A model generated the notes under the pieces. It saw only the letters and a list, made by a program, of their open reading frames with translations, made no database searches and had not been told where the DNA came from. Below, one piece after another: positions 35,149 through 44,956 of a DNA stretch of 64,000 nucleotides (position 1 is the first letter of the stretch; each line of letters begins with the position of its first letter). Origin of the DNA: Imhoffiella purpurea. GTDB taxonomy: Bacteria > Pseudomonadota > Gammaproteobacteria > Chromatiales > Chromatiaceae. Where the stretch lies: positions 1 to 64,000 of the forward strand of contig NZ_AONC01000016.1 of the NCBI RefSeq assembly GCF_000585215.1, written 5' to 3'. Both the position numbers and the translations under genes were made by a program.

Positions 35149-37164
35149 TCAGGGCAGGCGGAAGCCGGCCACCGAGCGCTGCAGCTCGTTTGCCAGGTTG
35201 GCGAGCTCTTCGACCGATTCCGCGGCGCGTCTTGTGCCATCGTTGTTCTCCTCGGTGATGGCCCGGATGGCCTGCACCGTGTCGTTGATCTCGGCCGACT
35301 GACGGGACTGGCGCTGCGAGGAGTCGGCGATGCGTTTCGTCAGCTCGGCGATGTAGGCCGAGACGTTCTCGATCTCGCGGAGCGCGTCGCCAGCGTTCTC
35401 GGCCAGATTGGCCCCTTCCACGACGCCCGCGGTGCTGGCCTCCATCGAGCTGACGGCCTCGTTGGTATCGGCCTGGATGGTGCGGACCAGGACCTCGATC
35501 TGCTTGGTGGCGTTGCGCGAGCGCTCGGCGAGCCGCTGCACCTCGTCCGCCACCACCGCGAAGCCCCGCCCCGCCTCGCCGGCCATCGCCGCCTGCATAG
35601 CCGCGTTCAGGGCCAGGATGTTGGTCTGATCGGCGATGTCGTCGATGAGCTCCACGATCTCGCCGATCTCCTGCGAACTCTCGCCCAGTCGCTTGATCCG
35701 CTTCGAGGTCTCCTGGATCTGCTCGCGGATGGCGTCCATGCCCTGGATGGTGTCGCGCACCGTCTGCGCGCCGCGCCCGGCGACCTCCACCGAGCGCGAG
35801 GCGACCTCGGCCGATTCGTCGGCATTGCGCGCCACCTCGTCGATCTGCACCGTGAGCGACTGCACGGCCGCCGATGCCTGGGTGATCTGCAGCGATTGCA
35901 CGCTGCTCGCCTCGGCCAGGCGCTGCGACACGGCGCGGCTCTCCTGGGCCGAGTTCGAGACCTTGGCAGCGGTCTCGTTGATGGTCGTGACCAGACCCCG
36001 GAGCGCCTCGATGGCGTAGTTGAAGGCGTCGGCGATGGCCCCCGTCTTGTCCTCGGTGACCGTGGCCTCCACGGTCAGGTCGCCGTCGGCGAGATCGCCC
36101 AGTTCGTCCAGAAGTCTAAGGATCGCCCGCTCGTCGCGTTCAGTCTGTGACTTGGATACCAGCTCGCGACGTTTGGCGTCGCGCATCGTGAAGAAGATCA
36201 GGAGCAGCAGGCTGAGAACGACGATGCCGGCGAGGAGCAGCACCATGCCGGAATCGATGGGGAGCCCGAGCAAACGGACGCGCTCGCCGAGCCTGCGATA
36301 GTCGCCGGCGAGACTCTCGAGCGCGCCCGCCAACTGGTCTCCCTGGGCGTCCAATTCGGGCAACAGCTCGAACAGCGGACGCACCTCCTCCAGACGTTGC
36401 ATCAGCGCCTTGGAATCCGCGCTCAGGGTCGCGAAACGGCTGACCACCTCCTCGAGTGCCGCGGCCGAGCCGCCTGCGGTCTCGCGGCGGCCGGACAACT
36501 TGGCCGTCAGCGACTGGAGGCCGGACGCGAGCCCGTCGAGGGTGTTCGCCAGGATGTCGGCCGCCTCCGAGGTCGCCTCGCCGCCCTGGGTCAGCCCGGC
36601 CAGGGCCAGACGCATCCGATCGGCCTGGGACACCAGGCGCCCCGCCTCGAGCACCAGCCCGGCCGGCACGCCCTCCCGGGCCATCCGGGCCGCGGCACCG
36701 TCCATCGCCTCCCGAAGCTTGGCAAGCTGCATGCCGACGGACGGAAGACCGGAATAGAAGTCTCTCAGGGGCTCCCGGGCGGAGAGGATGCGGTCGACGT
36801 CCGAGCCGATACCGGCCCAGGCACGTTCGGCTTGCGTCATGGATTCCGACGAGGTCCCGGGCGAAGCCGCCAGCTCGGCCATGCCCGCCGCGAGCCGGCC
36901 CCGCTCGGAACTCAGCCGCGTCAGCGCTTCCTCATCGCCCCGAACGGATCGCTCGGCGAGCCGCACCAGCTCCAGAGCCAGATCCCTCTGGGAGGAGACA
37001 AGCATCGATTGGCGAGCAGCCTGCTGGCCCTGACCGACCAGCTCGAGATAGCCCGCCACAGCCAAGGCCGCAAAGACCACTGCGGTCAGCGACAATAGAG
37101 CGGTGATCCAGCGGGTCGTACTTCCCATGACCGCCCCCACGTTCGTGCTCATTCGCTTCGCCAT
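35149..37164 (-). CDS. pilJ: Pilus chemosensory methyl-accepting protein
   Basis: A 671-residue chemoreceptor, close to the PilJ length. It has two TM helices (about 17-38 and about 310-332, [20 protein letters not shown]), a helical periplasmic region with PilJ-type repeats, HAMP, and a signalling tip with [25 protein letters not shown] lies 10 nt before ATG 37164. It lies between pilI and chpA. PilJ senses surface contact through pili. The gap of 143 bp before chpA shows nothing recognisable. Confidence 0.93.
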   Translation of the reverse strand: MAKRMSTNVGAVMGSTTRWITALLSLTAVVFAALAVAGYLELVGQGQQAARQSMLVSSQRDLALELVRLAERSVRGDEEALTRLSSERGRLAAGMAELAASPGTSSESMTQAERAWAGIGSDVDRILSAREPLRDFYSGLPSVGMQLAKLREAMDGAAARMAREGVPAGLVLEAGRLVSQADRMRLALAGLTQGGEATSEAADILANTLDGLASGLQSLTAKLSGRRETAGGSAAALEEVVSRFATLSADSKALMQRLEEVRPLFELLPELDAQGDQLAGALESLAGDYRRLGERVRLLGLPIDSGMVLLLAGIVVLSLLLLIFFTMRDAKRRELVSKSQTERDERAILRLLDELGDLADGDLTVEATVTEDKTGAIADAFNYAIEALRGLVTTINETAAKVSNSAQESRAVSQRLAEASSVQSLQITQASAAVQSLTVQIDEVARNADESAEVASRSVEVAGRGAQTVRDTIQGMDAIREQIQETSKRIKRLGESSQEIGEIVELIDDIADQTNILALNAAMQAAMAGEAGRGFAVVADEVQRLAERSRNATKQIEVLVRTIQADTNEAVSSMEASTAGVVEGANLAENAGDALREIENVSAYIAELTKRIADSSQRQSRQSAEINDTVQAIRAITEENNDGTRRAAESVEELANLANELQRSVAGFRLP

Positions 37165-37301
37165 CTGGTGCCGACTCCCGATGCGGTGATATCTGATTAC
37201 TTTTGACAGTGTCCATATGAGCGGCGCCCGGCGCCTGCTCCAATTCGTCTCGTCCGGCCGCTAGGCGTCCGTCGCGATCGGCCGGCGATCCACGCCGGCA
37301 C

Positions 37302-37901
37302 TCAGACCTTGGCCGCGCTGAAGACCGGGTCGCCCATCAGCTCGATCAGGCGAATGACGGGGACCGGCGCTCCATCGAGCAGATAGAAGGACTCGACATA
37401 GGCCTTGCTCGGCCCCAGGTCCTCCTGGGGACCCTCGACGCGGTCCGTATTCTTGACGTAACGCATGCCCACCGCCTCCGAGACGACCAGACCGCAGGGC
37501 AGCTCGTCCTGCCTCACGACCAGAACCCGCTCCCGACTGCGCACCTCGCGGCGGCGATCCGCACCGGACTCGGGACGCCTGCGCCGGTTGGGCGGCTGGC
37601 CGCCCTCGATCAGGGTCGTGAGATCGTAGATGGGCAGCAGCGTACCGCGATTGTTCGCGACCCCCAGGAGCCATGGCTTGGTTCCGGGCACCCGCGTGAT
37701 CTCCCAGGGCAGTTCGAGCACCTCGGCGATCTGCTCGAGAGGCGTCAGAAAGAGCCGCGAACGAATCTTGAACAGCACCGCGGCCCAGCTGTCCGGGGGC
37801 CGCGTCTCGTCCGGCAGACCGGCCGCCCGCGCCCGGCAGCGGGCATCGAGCTGACGGATCATATCGAGCAGGTCGGTGCGGGAGCGCTCTGAGCGGGCCA
37901 T
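37302..37901 (-). CDS. pilI: CheW-like adaptor of the Pil-Chp system
   Basis: A 199-residue CheW-domain protein. It couples PilJ to ChpA. The CheW core starts around residue 40 (WAAVLFKIRSRLFLTPLEQI), with GVANNRGTLLPIYDL and CGLVVSEAVGM following, ending with APVPVIRLIEL. An Arg-rich inserted loop (about 105-128) is unusual. It starts 5 nt after the pilH stop and is followed by pilJ. It is cytosolic. Confidence 0.88.
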   Translation of the reverse strand: MARSERSRTDLLDMIRQLDARCRARAAGLPDETRPPDSWAAVLFKIRSRLFLTPLEQIAEVLELPWEITRVPGTKPWLLGVANNRGTLLPIYDLTTLIEGGQPPNRRRRPESGADRRREVRSRERVLVVRQDELPCGLVVSEAVGMRYVKNTDRVEGPQEDLGPSKAYVESFYLLDGAPVPVIRLIELMGDPVFSAAKV

Positions 37902-37906
37902 GGTCT

Positions 37907-38338
37907 TCAGTCACCCAGCAGGTCGCGGATGCGCTCGAGCAACAATTGACGGTCGACGGGTTTGACCAGATAGTCGTTCGCCCCCTGACGCATCCCCCAG
38001 GCCCTGTCCGTCTGCATGTCCTTGGTCGTCACCATGATGATGGGGATGTCCGCCGTCTGCGGATCGCGGCGCAGCTGCCGGGTCGCCTGATACCCATTCA
38101 GCACCGGCATGATGACGTCCATGAGGATGAGATCGGGGCGGCTCTGGCGCACGGCCTCGATGGCCTCTTCGCCATTCGTGGCGGTCTCCACGCGATAGCC
38201 GGCCTTGGTCAGGGTATGGGTCAGGATCCGCGTTTCGGTCGGTGAGTCGTCGACCACCAGAACCGTCGCGGAATCGGCCGCAGAGTCGCTGCTCGCGTCC
38301 TGGGCTGGCTGATTCGGTTTGCGAAAGAAGCGTTTCAT
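37907..38338 (-). CDS. pilH: Response regulator of the Pil-Chp system, PilH type
   Basis: A 143-residue receiver domain: TVLVVDDSPTETRI acidic pocket, phospho-acceptor Asp in DLILMDVIMPVLNGY, Thr in IIMVTTKDM and Lys in DYLVKPV. An unusual 24-residue N-terminal extension (RFFRKPNQPAQDASSDSAAD) precedes the domain; PilH proteins are usually about 120 residues. PilH is thought to act on PilT or as a phosphate sink, while PilG acts on PilB. It precedes pilI by 5 nt. Confidence 0.88.
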   Translation of the reverse strand: MKRFFRKPNQPAQDASSDSAADSATVLVVDDSPTETRILTHTLTKAGYRVETATNGEEAIEAVRQSRPDLILMDVIMPVLNGYQATRQLRRDPQTADIPIIMVTTKDMQTDRAWGMRQGANDYLVKPVDRQLLLERIRDLLGD

Positions 38339-38466
38339 GTCATGCCTTGAAGCTCGTCGACGAATATCCCTAACAGTTGGCAGTCACGCATCTCGATTCG
38401 TATCGTCCCATCCCCGTGCCCAGAGCCACCGATGAACGGCGCGATACGCCATCAGGGACCAGCTTC

Positions 38467-38868
38467 CTAGGTGCTGCCAGCCTGGGGAAGATTCAGACGC
38501 ACGGCCTCGAGAAGCTCATCGCCGGTAAAGGGCTTGGAAAGATAGAGCTGTGCACCGACCAACCGCCCCTTGGCGCGGTCGAACAATCCGTCCTTGCTCG
38601 ACAGCATCACCACGGGGGTATGCCGGAGGGTCGGGTTGCTCTTGATCAGGGCGCAGGTATGGTAGCCGTCCAGACGTGGCATCATGATATCGACGAAGAC
38701 CAAGTCGGGCTTGAAGCTGACGATCTTGCCCAGCGCCTCGAATCCGTCCCCGGCGACGCAGACCTCGCATCCCGCCTTGTTCAGCAGGGTCTCCGCACTT
38801 CTGCGAATCGTCTTGCTATCGTCGATGACCAGAATTCTAGCGCCGCGCAAGTCGATATTATCCTTCAT
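38467..38868 (-). CDS. pilG: Response regulator of the Pil-Chp system, PilG type
   Basis: A 133-residue receiver domain with the usual residues: ILVIDDSKTIRRSAE, DLVFVDIMMPRLDGY, a switch Ser in VVMLSSKD, and the Lys of YLSKPF. It is the first gene of the pilGHIJ-chpA set and divergent from gshB, as in Pseudomonas. PilG activates pilus extension and cAMP signalling there. A 128 bp gap separates it from pilH. Confidence 0.9.
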   Translation of the reverse strand: MKDNIDLRGARILVIDDSKTIRRSAETLLNKAGCEVCVAGDGFEALGKIVSFKPDLVFVDIMMPRLDGYHTCALIKSNPTLRHTPVVMLSSKDGLFDRAKGRLVGAQLYLSKPFTGDELLEAVRLNLPQAGST

Positions 38869-39131
38869 GATCCGTCACATAGGCGAAGCAGATGCCGCGA
38901 AGTTTGTAAAGACGGCGATACATGTGGGAGTTGTACCATGGCCGCGGTGAGGCGTCGATGCGAACGCGATCACGCCTTTACGACAAAGGCGCTCGGCGGG
39001 GCCGCTCCCTCGAACTAAGACCGGGTTCCTGATGCCTGGAATAGGGCCGATCCTAGAAGCAACGGCTTCGGCATGCAAGCGCAAGCGGTCGCGCTTATCA
39101 CCACGACGACCCCTGAAGTACACTGGGCACC

Positions 39132-40121
39132 ATGTCACGCGAAATCGTTTTCCTGATGGATCCGATCGGCTCCATCAACATCAAGAAGGACAGCACCTTC
39201 GCCATGATGCTGGCCGCGCAGCGGCGCGGCTGGCACCTATGGTACGCAGAGCTGGCCGACGTCTCCATGCTCGAGGGACGGACCCTGGCGCGGCTGAGGC
39301 CGGTCGAGGTCGCGGACGACCCGAGCGGCTGGTTCAGGTTCGGTGCCGAGTCGTTCAGGCCGCTCGGGGAGCTGGACGCGGTTCTGATGCGCAAGGATCC
39401 GCCTTTCGACATGGAATACGTCTACGCCACCTATCTCCTGGAGCAGGCCCAGCGCGACGGCTGCCTGGTCGTCAACGATCCGAGGAGCCTGCGCGACGCC
39501 AACGAGAAGGCCTTCGCGGCCACCTTTCCGCACTGCACGCCTCCGACGCTCATCGGCCGTCGCGCCCAGGACATCCGCGACTTCCAGCGCCGCCACGGCG
39601 ACGTGGTGCTCAAGCCGCTGGACGGCATGGGCGGCGCCTCCGTGTTCCGCGTGCGCGACGGCGACCCCAACCTGAGCGTCATCATCGAGACGCTGACCGA
39701 TCACGGACGACGCTACTGCATGGTCCAGCGTTTTCTTCCCGCCATCACGGACGGAGACAAGCGTATCCTGCTCATCGACGGCGACCCCGTCCCCTATTGT
39801 CTGGCGCGCATCCCCGCGCCCGGCGAATCGCGGGGCAATCTGGCCGCGGGCGCCTCGTCCGAGGCGCGTCCGCTGACCGAGCGGGACCGCTGGATCGCCG
39901 CACAGGTGGGCCCCGAGCTCAGATCGCGCGGCATCCTGTTCGCGGGACTGGACGTGATCGGCGAACATCTGACCGAGATCAACGTCACCAGCCCGACCTG
40001 TATCCGCGAGATCGACGCGGCCTACGGAGTCGATATCGCCGGCGATCTCATGGACTGCATCGAGGGGCATCTGGACGCACGCCGATCCGAGACATCGCCC
40101 GCCGAGCGGACTTCGCGCTGA
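39132..40121 (+). CDS. gshB: Glutathione synthetase
   Basis: A 329-residue ATP-grasp enzyme that joins gamma-glutamylcysteine and glycine. The N-terminal MDPIGSINIKKDST and MRKDPPFDMEYVYATYLL, the substrate-phase VVLKPLDGMGGASVF loop, DGDKRILLIDGDPV and the C-terminal LTEINVTSPTCIREI metal and glycine motif are all present. It is divergent from pilG across 263 bp and heads the gshB-apbE-tonB-yqgE-ruvX-pyr series. Cytosolic. Confidence 0.97.
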   Translation: MSREIVFLMDPIGSINIKKDSTFAMMLAAQRRGWHLWYAELADVSMLEGRTLARLRPVEVADDPSGWFRFGAESFRPLGELDAVLMRKDPPFDMEYVYATYLLEQAQRDGCLVVNDPRSLRDANEKAFAATFPHCTPPTLIGRRAQDIRDFQRRHGDVVLKPLDGMGGASVFRVRDGDPNLSVIIETLTDHGRRYCMVQRFLPAITDGDKRILLIDGDPVPYCLARIPAPGESRGNLAAGASSEARPLTERDRWIAAQVGPELRSRGILFAGLDVIGEHLTEINVTSPTCIREIDAAYGVDIAGDLMDCIEGHLDARRSETSPAERTSR

Positions 40122-40206
40122 GATCGACCTTGGCATTCACATCCGGCGCCGCCTTCTCCGGGTCTACCACCCGAGCGCGCGCGGACCGAAACAGAGGAAC
40201 GGCCTC

Positions 40207-41319
40207 ATGCAGCATCCGTCGTCGGCCTCGATCCAGATCCCGACCAGAGGGGCGATCCTGACCTCCGTCCTGCTGTTCCTGGCGCTGACCGCGAGCGCCT
40301 GCCGAGAACGCAGCCCGGTCATCATCACCCAGTTCACCGCCTTCGACACCCAGGTGGACGTGAGTCTGGTCGGCGTCAGCAAGGATCAGGCGAAACAGGC
40401 ATCCAGTCTCATCGCCCGGGACTTCGCCTATCTGGAGAACGAATGGGGCGCCTCCGAGACCGGTCGCATGGTCCGCGTCAATCGGCTGCTGCAGACCCAG
40501 ATCCCATTCGTGCCGCCGCCTTCATTGCTGGAACTGATCCGCCGGAGCCAGGACCTCGAGACCCGCAGCGACGGACTCTTCAATCCGGCGATCGGCAAAC
40601 TGATCCGTCTCTGGGGATTCGAGTCGGTACGACCGGACAGCCATCCGCCCCCATCCGACACCGAGATCGCACGCCTGGTCGAGGCGAATCCGAGGATGTC
40701 GGAGATCGAGATCGATGGTCTCGAGATCACCGGACGCAACCCGGAGCTCGACCTGGACTTCACCGCCTTCGCCAAGGGCACCGCCATCGACATGGCGATC
40801 GAGCGGCTCGAGGATCTGGGCGTTCGCAACGCCCTGATCCAGGCCGGCGGGGCCTTGCGGGCGATCGGCGACCGCAGCGGCCAACCCTGGCGCATTCCGG
40901 TTCGGCGTGCCAGCGGCTCCGGCGTCTTCGCCATCCTGGCGATCCAGGGCGACGAGAGCGTGGTCACGGTGGCCGAATACGACCGCAACTTCCTCTACGA
41001 GGGAACCCTCTATCACGCGATCGTCGACCCGCGAACGGGCCGACCGGCCGATCGGATGCGTACCGTCACCGTCGTCCATCCGAGCACCGCCACCGCGACG
41101 GCCGCGGCGACGGCACTCTTCATCGCCGGGCCGACCCAGTGGTGCGGGATCGCCGAACGGATGGGCGTCGACCAGGCGCTCCTGATCGACCGCGAGGGCA
41201 GGGTGCACCTGACACCCGCCCTGGACGCGCGCATCCAGTGGGTCGAGGACCGTGACAATATCGATCTCGTCGATCCCAAGCAGATGACGACAGCGGATCC
41301 GGGCGAGGCAGGGATCTGA
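40207..41319 (+). CDS. apbE: FAD:protein FMN transferase, lipoprotein
   Basis: A 370-residue ApbE. Residues 1-31 form a signal peptide ending in a lipobox-like TASAC. The enzyme attaches FMN to a Thr of target proteins such as Na+-translocating reductases and RnfG. Landmarks are MGTxxx-like FDTQVDVSLVG, LDLDFTAFAKGTAID, and the metal-binding YHAIVDPRTGRPA. The usual HHI is replaced by a YHAIVDP form. Periplasmic. It sits between gshB and tonB, a place normally without it in Pseudomonas. Confidence 0.92.
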   Translation: MQHPSSASIQIPTRGAILTSVLLFLALTASACRERSPVIITQFTAFDTQVDVSLVGVSKDQAKQASSLIARDFAYLENEWGASETGRMVRVNRLLQTQIPFVPPPSLLELIRRSQDLETRSDGLFNPAIGKLIRLWGFESVRPDSHPPPSDTEIARLVEANPRMSEIEIDGLEITGRNPELDLDFTAFAKGTAIDMAIERLEDLGVRNALIQAGGALRAIGDRSGQPWRIPVRRASGSGVFAILAIQGDESVVTVAEYDRNFLYEGTLYHAIVDPRTGRPADRMRTVTVVHPSTATATAAATALFIAGPTQWCGIAERMGVDQALLIDREGRVHLTPALDARIQWVEDRDNIDLVDPKQMTTADPGEAGI

Positions 41320-41324
41320 GGACC

Positions 41325-42260
41325 ATGGACAGCCCCACCGGGGACACCGAGCGACTACCCTCGCTGCTGATCCAATCGCGGCCGAGGCGCTCCCCCGCCT
41401 TCGCGCTGGCCCTGATCGGGGCCGGGCTGCTGCATCTGGTGGCATTGCTGACGCTCGGCATCGAGCCGCCCGAACCGCCTCCGATTCCCGAGACCGCCAT
41501 GGAGGTGCTGATCCTGGGCGAGAGTGGATATGCCAGCGACGAGGCCGCGCCCGACGCGGCGCTCGCCCAACGCACACGGAGAGGCGCGTCTCCGGATGGC
41601 GATGCCGCTCGATCCAGCGCCGAGGAGGAGAGTCCGGACAGGGATCAGGAGACAGAGGAGATGCCGCCAGAGCCCGATCCGCCGGATACCCGGGTCGTCG
41701 AACCGCCGCCAGCGCCTGATCCCGAACCTGTCCCCGTTCGGGAAGAGCCGGCGGAAATACTGGCGGCCGAGCAAGGGCCTGCGGATCTGCCGGCGACGCC
41801 GCCCCGGATCGACGCCGCAAGCATACTGGCGAGCCGGGGCCGGGAGATCGATCGCCTCACGGCCAGCCTGGAGGCCCGAAGCTCGGCCTACGCGAAGCGC
41901 GTTCGGCGCAAGTCGATCAGCGCCAGCACCCGCGAGTTCCGTTATGCCAGCTATCTGGGCGCCTGGGCGCGCAAGGTCGAACGGATCGGCAATCTCAACT
42001 ATCCTCAGGCGGCCCGGGAGGCACACCTCTACGGCAGCCTCATTCTCCACGTGGCGATCCGCTCGGATGGCAGCGTCGAGAACATCCGCGTCGTGCGCTC
42101 GTCCGGCTACCCCCTGCTCGACGATGCGGCGATCCAGATCGTCCAGCTTGCGGCACCCTACGCGCCCTTCCCGGACGACATCGCCGCGGAAACGGATGTG
42201 CTGGACATCATTCGCACCTGGCAGTTCATGCGCGGCGACGTTCTCGGCTGGGAACGATAG
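41325..42260 (+). CDS. TonB-family energy transducer
   Basis: A 311-residue protein with one N-terminal TM helix (about 20-45, LALIGAGLLHLVALLTLGI), a long Pro/Glu-rich periplasmic spacer with PPEPDPPDTRVVEPPPAPDP, and a C-terminal TonB domain (IGNLNYPQAAREAHLYGSL to TWQF). It matches the PA0406 (tonB3) position between gshB and yqgE; tonB3 is linked there to twitching motility, so a role with the pilus system is inferred, not shown. It starts 5 nt after apbE. Confidence 0.85.
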   Translation: MDSPTGDTERLPSLLIQSRPRRSPAFALALIGAGLLHLVALLTLGIEPPEPPPIPETAMEVLILGESGYASDEAAPDAALAQRTRRGASPDGDAARSSAEEESPDRDQETEEMPPEPDPPDTRVVEPPPAPDPEPVPVREEPAEILAAEQGPADLPATPPRIDAASILASRGREIDRLTASLEARSSAYAKRVRRKSISASTREFRYASYLGAWARKVERIGNLNYPQAAREAHLYGSLILHVAIRSDGSVENIRVVRSSGYPLLDDAAIQIVQLAAPYAPFPDDIAAETDVLDIIRTWQFMRGDVLGWER

Positions 42261-42347
42261 CCCGGAACCCTCGGATTGCGAGATACTGTCGCAGGATACG
42301 GCCCGGGCACCCTTGCCACACCTCGTGCCGATCAGGATACTAGCGCC

Positions 42348-42911
42348 ATGCCCTTCAGTACCTCACTGACGAATCATTTTCTCATCGCGATGCCGGGCCT
42401 TGCGGATCCGAATTTTTCGCGAACGGTCACCTATATCTGCGAGCATACCGAGCAGGGGGCCATGGGCATCGTGATCAACCGGCCGCTGGACGTCAGGCTC
42501 GGCGAGCTGTTCGACCAGCTCGAGATCACGGCGGCCCAGCCGAGCGTGGGAAGCACCCCCGTCTATCAGGGCGGCCCGGTGCAGACGGACCGGGGCTTCG
42601 TCCTGCACAGCGCGGGGCCGACCTTCGATTCGACGCTCAACATCACGCCCGACATCAGCGTCACAACCTCCCGCGACGTCCTCGAGGCCATCGCCAAGGG
42701 CGATGGACCCGATCAGGTATTGATCGCGCTGGGCTACGCGGGATGGGGAGGGGGTCAGCTGGAGCAGGAGATGAGCGCCAACGCCTGGCTCAACGGCCCG
42801 GCGAGCAACGAGGTCATCTTCGACATGGATTCGAGCGCGCGCTGGATGGCGGCGGCCCAACTGCTCGGAGTCGACCTCAACCTGCTCAGCGGCGAGGCCG
42901 GACACGCCTGA
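42348..42911 (+). CDS. yqgE: YqgE/AlgH family protein
   Basis: A 187-residue protein. The start is ATG 42348, where homology to the family begins (FLIAMPGLADPNFSRTVTYIC). EQGAMGIVINRP, PVYQGGPVQTDRGFVLH, and YAGWGGGQLEQEM are typical. The family is conserved and of unclear function; in Pseudomonas it affects alginate. It precedes ruvX, as in most gammaproteobacteria. Confidence 0.95.
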   Translation: MPFSTSLTNHFLIAMPGLADPNFSRTVTYICEHTEQGAMGIVINRPLDVRLGELFDQLEITAAQPSVGSTPVYQGGPVQTDRGFVLHSAGPTFDSTLNITPDISVTTSRDVLEAIAKGDGPDQVLIALGYAGWGGGQLEQEMSANAWLNGPASNEVIFDMDSSARWMAAAQLLGVDLNLLSGEAGHA

Positions 42912-42930
42912 CCGCCCCCTGGAGTAGCGC

Positions 42931-43368
42931 ATGTCAACCCTGCTGGGCTTCGACTTCGGCCCGCGCAAGATCGGCGTGGCCGTTGGCCAGACCCTGACCC
43001 GATCGGCAACCCCATTGACGACGCTGCGCGGCCAGGGCGAGAGACCGGACTGGACCGGAATCGAGGCCCTGATCGCCGAATGGAAACCAGCCGCCCTGGT
43101 CGTCGGACTGCCGTTCAATATGGACGACACCGAGGTCGAGTGGTCGCCCAGGGTGCACCGTTTCGCCCGTCAGCTGGAGGGGCGCTACGGCCTGAAGGTC
43201 CACCTGATCGACGAGCGCCTGACCTCCATCGAGGCCAGGCGTCAACTCGAGGAACGCCCCCGGGGCGCCGAGCGCGGGCGTTCAGGGCGCAAACCATCCA
43301 CGCGGGATGCCGTCGACGCCGTGGCGGCCGCCCTCATCTTGGAAACCTGGCTTTGTGAGCAAGACTGA
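42931..43368 (+). CDS. ruvX: Holliday-junction resolvase-like RuvX (YqgF)
   Basis: A 145-residue RNase H-fold protein. The [13 protein letters not shown] motif with catalytic Asp, [13 protein letters not shown], and [16 protein letters not shown] are the family signatures. It is implicated in 16S rRNA processing and in junction resolution. The stop overlaps the GTG start of pyrR by 14 nt. Confidence 0.95.
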   Translation: MSTLLGFDFGPRKIGVAVGQTLTRSATPLTTLRGQGERPDWTGIEALIAEWKPAALVVGLPFNMDDTEVEWSPRVHRFARQLEGRYGLKVHLIDERLTSIEARRQLEERPRGAERGRSGRKPSTRDAVDAVAAALILETWLCEQD

Positions 43369-43957
43369 AATCTGGAAAGACGCGGACGCGGTGAACGCCG
43401 CCATCGACGGCATGGCCGACGATCTGAAGGCCCTGATCGCCGAACGCGGCATCGAGAACCCCCTGATGGTCGGCATCCACACCGGCGGGGTCTGGGTCGC
43501 CGACCGTCTGCACGAGCGGCTCGGAATCGCCGATGCGCTCGGCCATCTCGACATCTCCTTCTACCGCGACGACTTCACCCGCATCGGCATGCACCCTCAG
43601 GTTCGTCCCTCCTATCTCCCGGTCGGGGTCGACGATCGCCATCTCATCCTGGTGGACGACGTGCTGCAGAGCGGACGCACCATCCGGGCGGCGCTCAACG
43701 TGCTCTTCGATTACGGCCGTCCGGCCTCCGTCATCCTGGCCACGCTGGCCGAGCGCGGCGGCCGCGAGCTCCCGATCGCACCCGACGTGGTCGGACTGCA
43801 CGCCCAGCTGGACCGCAACGAGCAGATCAAGCTCAGCGGACCCGAGCCCCTGCTGATGCTCCGAGGCAAGACGCCGCGTCACGCATCCGCCAAGTCGGGC
43901 CCGGGCAGCGAGACCGCCCAGAAATCGAGCTCACACTCCGATTCGGGACCCACATAA
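43355..43957 (+). CDS. pyrR: Bifunctional PyrR / uracil phosphoribosyltransferase
   Basis: A 200-residue protein, about 20 longer than typical PyrR because of a Ser/Lys/Gly-rich C-terminal tail. The start is GTG 43355 inside the ruvX stop region; homology begins at once ([19 protein letters not shown]). The PRPP motif is [19 protein letters not shown]. PyrR binds pyr mRNA and converts uracil to UMP. Next gene is pyrB, 3 nt away. No RNA-binding attenuator was recognised upstream. Confidence 0.93.
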   Translation: MSKTEIWKDADAVNAAIDGMADDLKALIAERGIENPLMVGIHTGGVWVADRLHERLGIADALGHLDISFYRDDFTRIGMHPQVRPSYLPVGVDDRHLILVDDVLQSGRTIRAALNVLFDYGRPASVILATLAERGGRELPIAPDVVGLHAQLDRNEQIKLSGPEPLLMLRGKTPRHASAKSGPGSETAQKSSSHSDSGPT

Positions 43958-43960
43958 TCG

Positions 43961-44956
43961 ATGAGCAAACAGAATCCGCAGCTCGACACGCAGGGCAATC
44001 TCAAGCACTTCCTCACCATCGAGGGTCTGAGCAGAGACCTGCTGACCGAGATCCTGGACCAGGCGGAGGGCTTCCTCGGCGTCGCCCAGCAGGCGGTCAA
44101 GAAGGTGCCCCTGTGCCGGGGCAAGGTCGTCGCCAACCTCTTCTTCGAGACCAGCACCCGCACCCGCACCACCTTCGAGCTGGCCGCCAAGCGGCTCTCG
44201 GCCGACGTGCTGAATCTCAACATCTCGACCTCGGCCACGGCCAAGGGCGAGACGCTGCTGGACACCCTGCGCAACCTGGAGGCCATGCACGTCGACATGT
44301 TCGTGGTGCGTCACGCGACCAGCGGTGCGGCCCATTTCATCGCCGCCCACGCCCACCCGCACGTCAGCGTCATCAACGCCGGGGACGGACGTCACGCGCA
44401 TCCGACCCAGGCGATGCTCGATATGTTCACCATCCGCCGGCACAAGCAGGACCTCAGCCGGCTGCGGGTCGCCATCGTCGGCGACATCATGCATTCGCGC
44501 GTCGCCCGCTCCCAGATCCTGGCCCTCAAGACCTTGGGCGTGCCCGAGGTCCGGGTCATCGCGCCCGGCACCCTCATGCCCAACAGCATCGAGGAGTCCT
44601 TCGGCGTGCGCGCCTATCACGATCTGCGCGAGGGTGTGCGCGACGTCGACGTCGTCATCATGCTGCGCATCCAGCGCGAGCGCATGAACAGTGCCCTGCT
44701 TCCCAGCGAGCACGAATATTTCCAGCTCTTCGGTCTCACCGAGGAGCGTCTCTCGACCGCCCAGCCGGACGCCCTGGTGATGCATCCGGGCCCCATCAAC
44801 CGCGGGGTCGAGATGGATTCGCAGGTCGCCGACGGTCCGCGCTCGGTGATCCTCGAGCAGGTCAGCAACGGCATCGCCGTGCGCATGGCGGTCATGTCCA
44901 TGTGTATCGGCACCCAGAACCTCAAGATCCAGCCCGCAGGAGACGCCGATGGCTAA
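43961..44956 (+). CDS. pyrB: Aspartate carbamoyltransferase catalytic subunit
   Basis: A 331-residue enzyme joining carbamoyl phosphate and aspartate. The carbamoyl-phosphate site is [19 protein letters not shown] and [12 protein letters not shown]. It is 3 nt after pyrR and its end overlaps pyrC' (8 nt). In Pseudomonas-type class A enzymes PyrB is only active in complex with an inactive dihydroorotase-like PyrC', which is encoded next here. Confidence 0.97.
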   Translation: MSKQNPQLDTQGNLKHFLTIEGLSRDLLTEILDQAEGFLGVAQQAVKKVPLCRGKVVANLFFETSTRTRTTFELAAKRLSADVLNLNISTSATAKGETLLDTLRNLEAMHVDMFVVRHATSGAAHFIAAHAHPHVSVINAGDGRHAHPTQAMLDMFTIRRHKQDLSRLRVAIVGDIMHSRVARSQILALKTLGVPEVRVIAPGTLMPNSIEESFGVRAYHDLREGVRDVDVVIMLRIQRERMNSALLPSEHEYFQLFGLTEERLSTAQPDALVMHPGPINRGVEMDSQVADGPRSVILEQVSNGIAVRMAVMSMCIGTQNLKIQPAGDADG

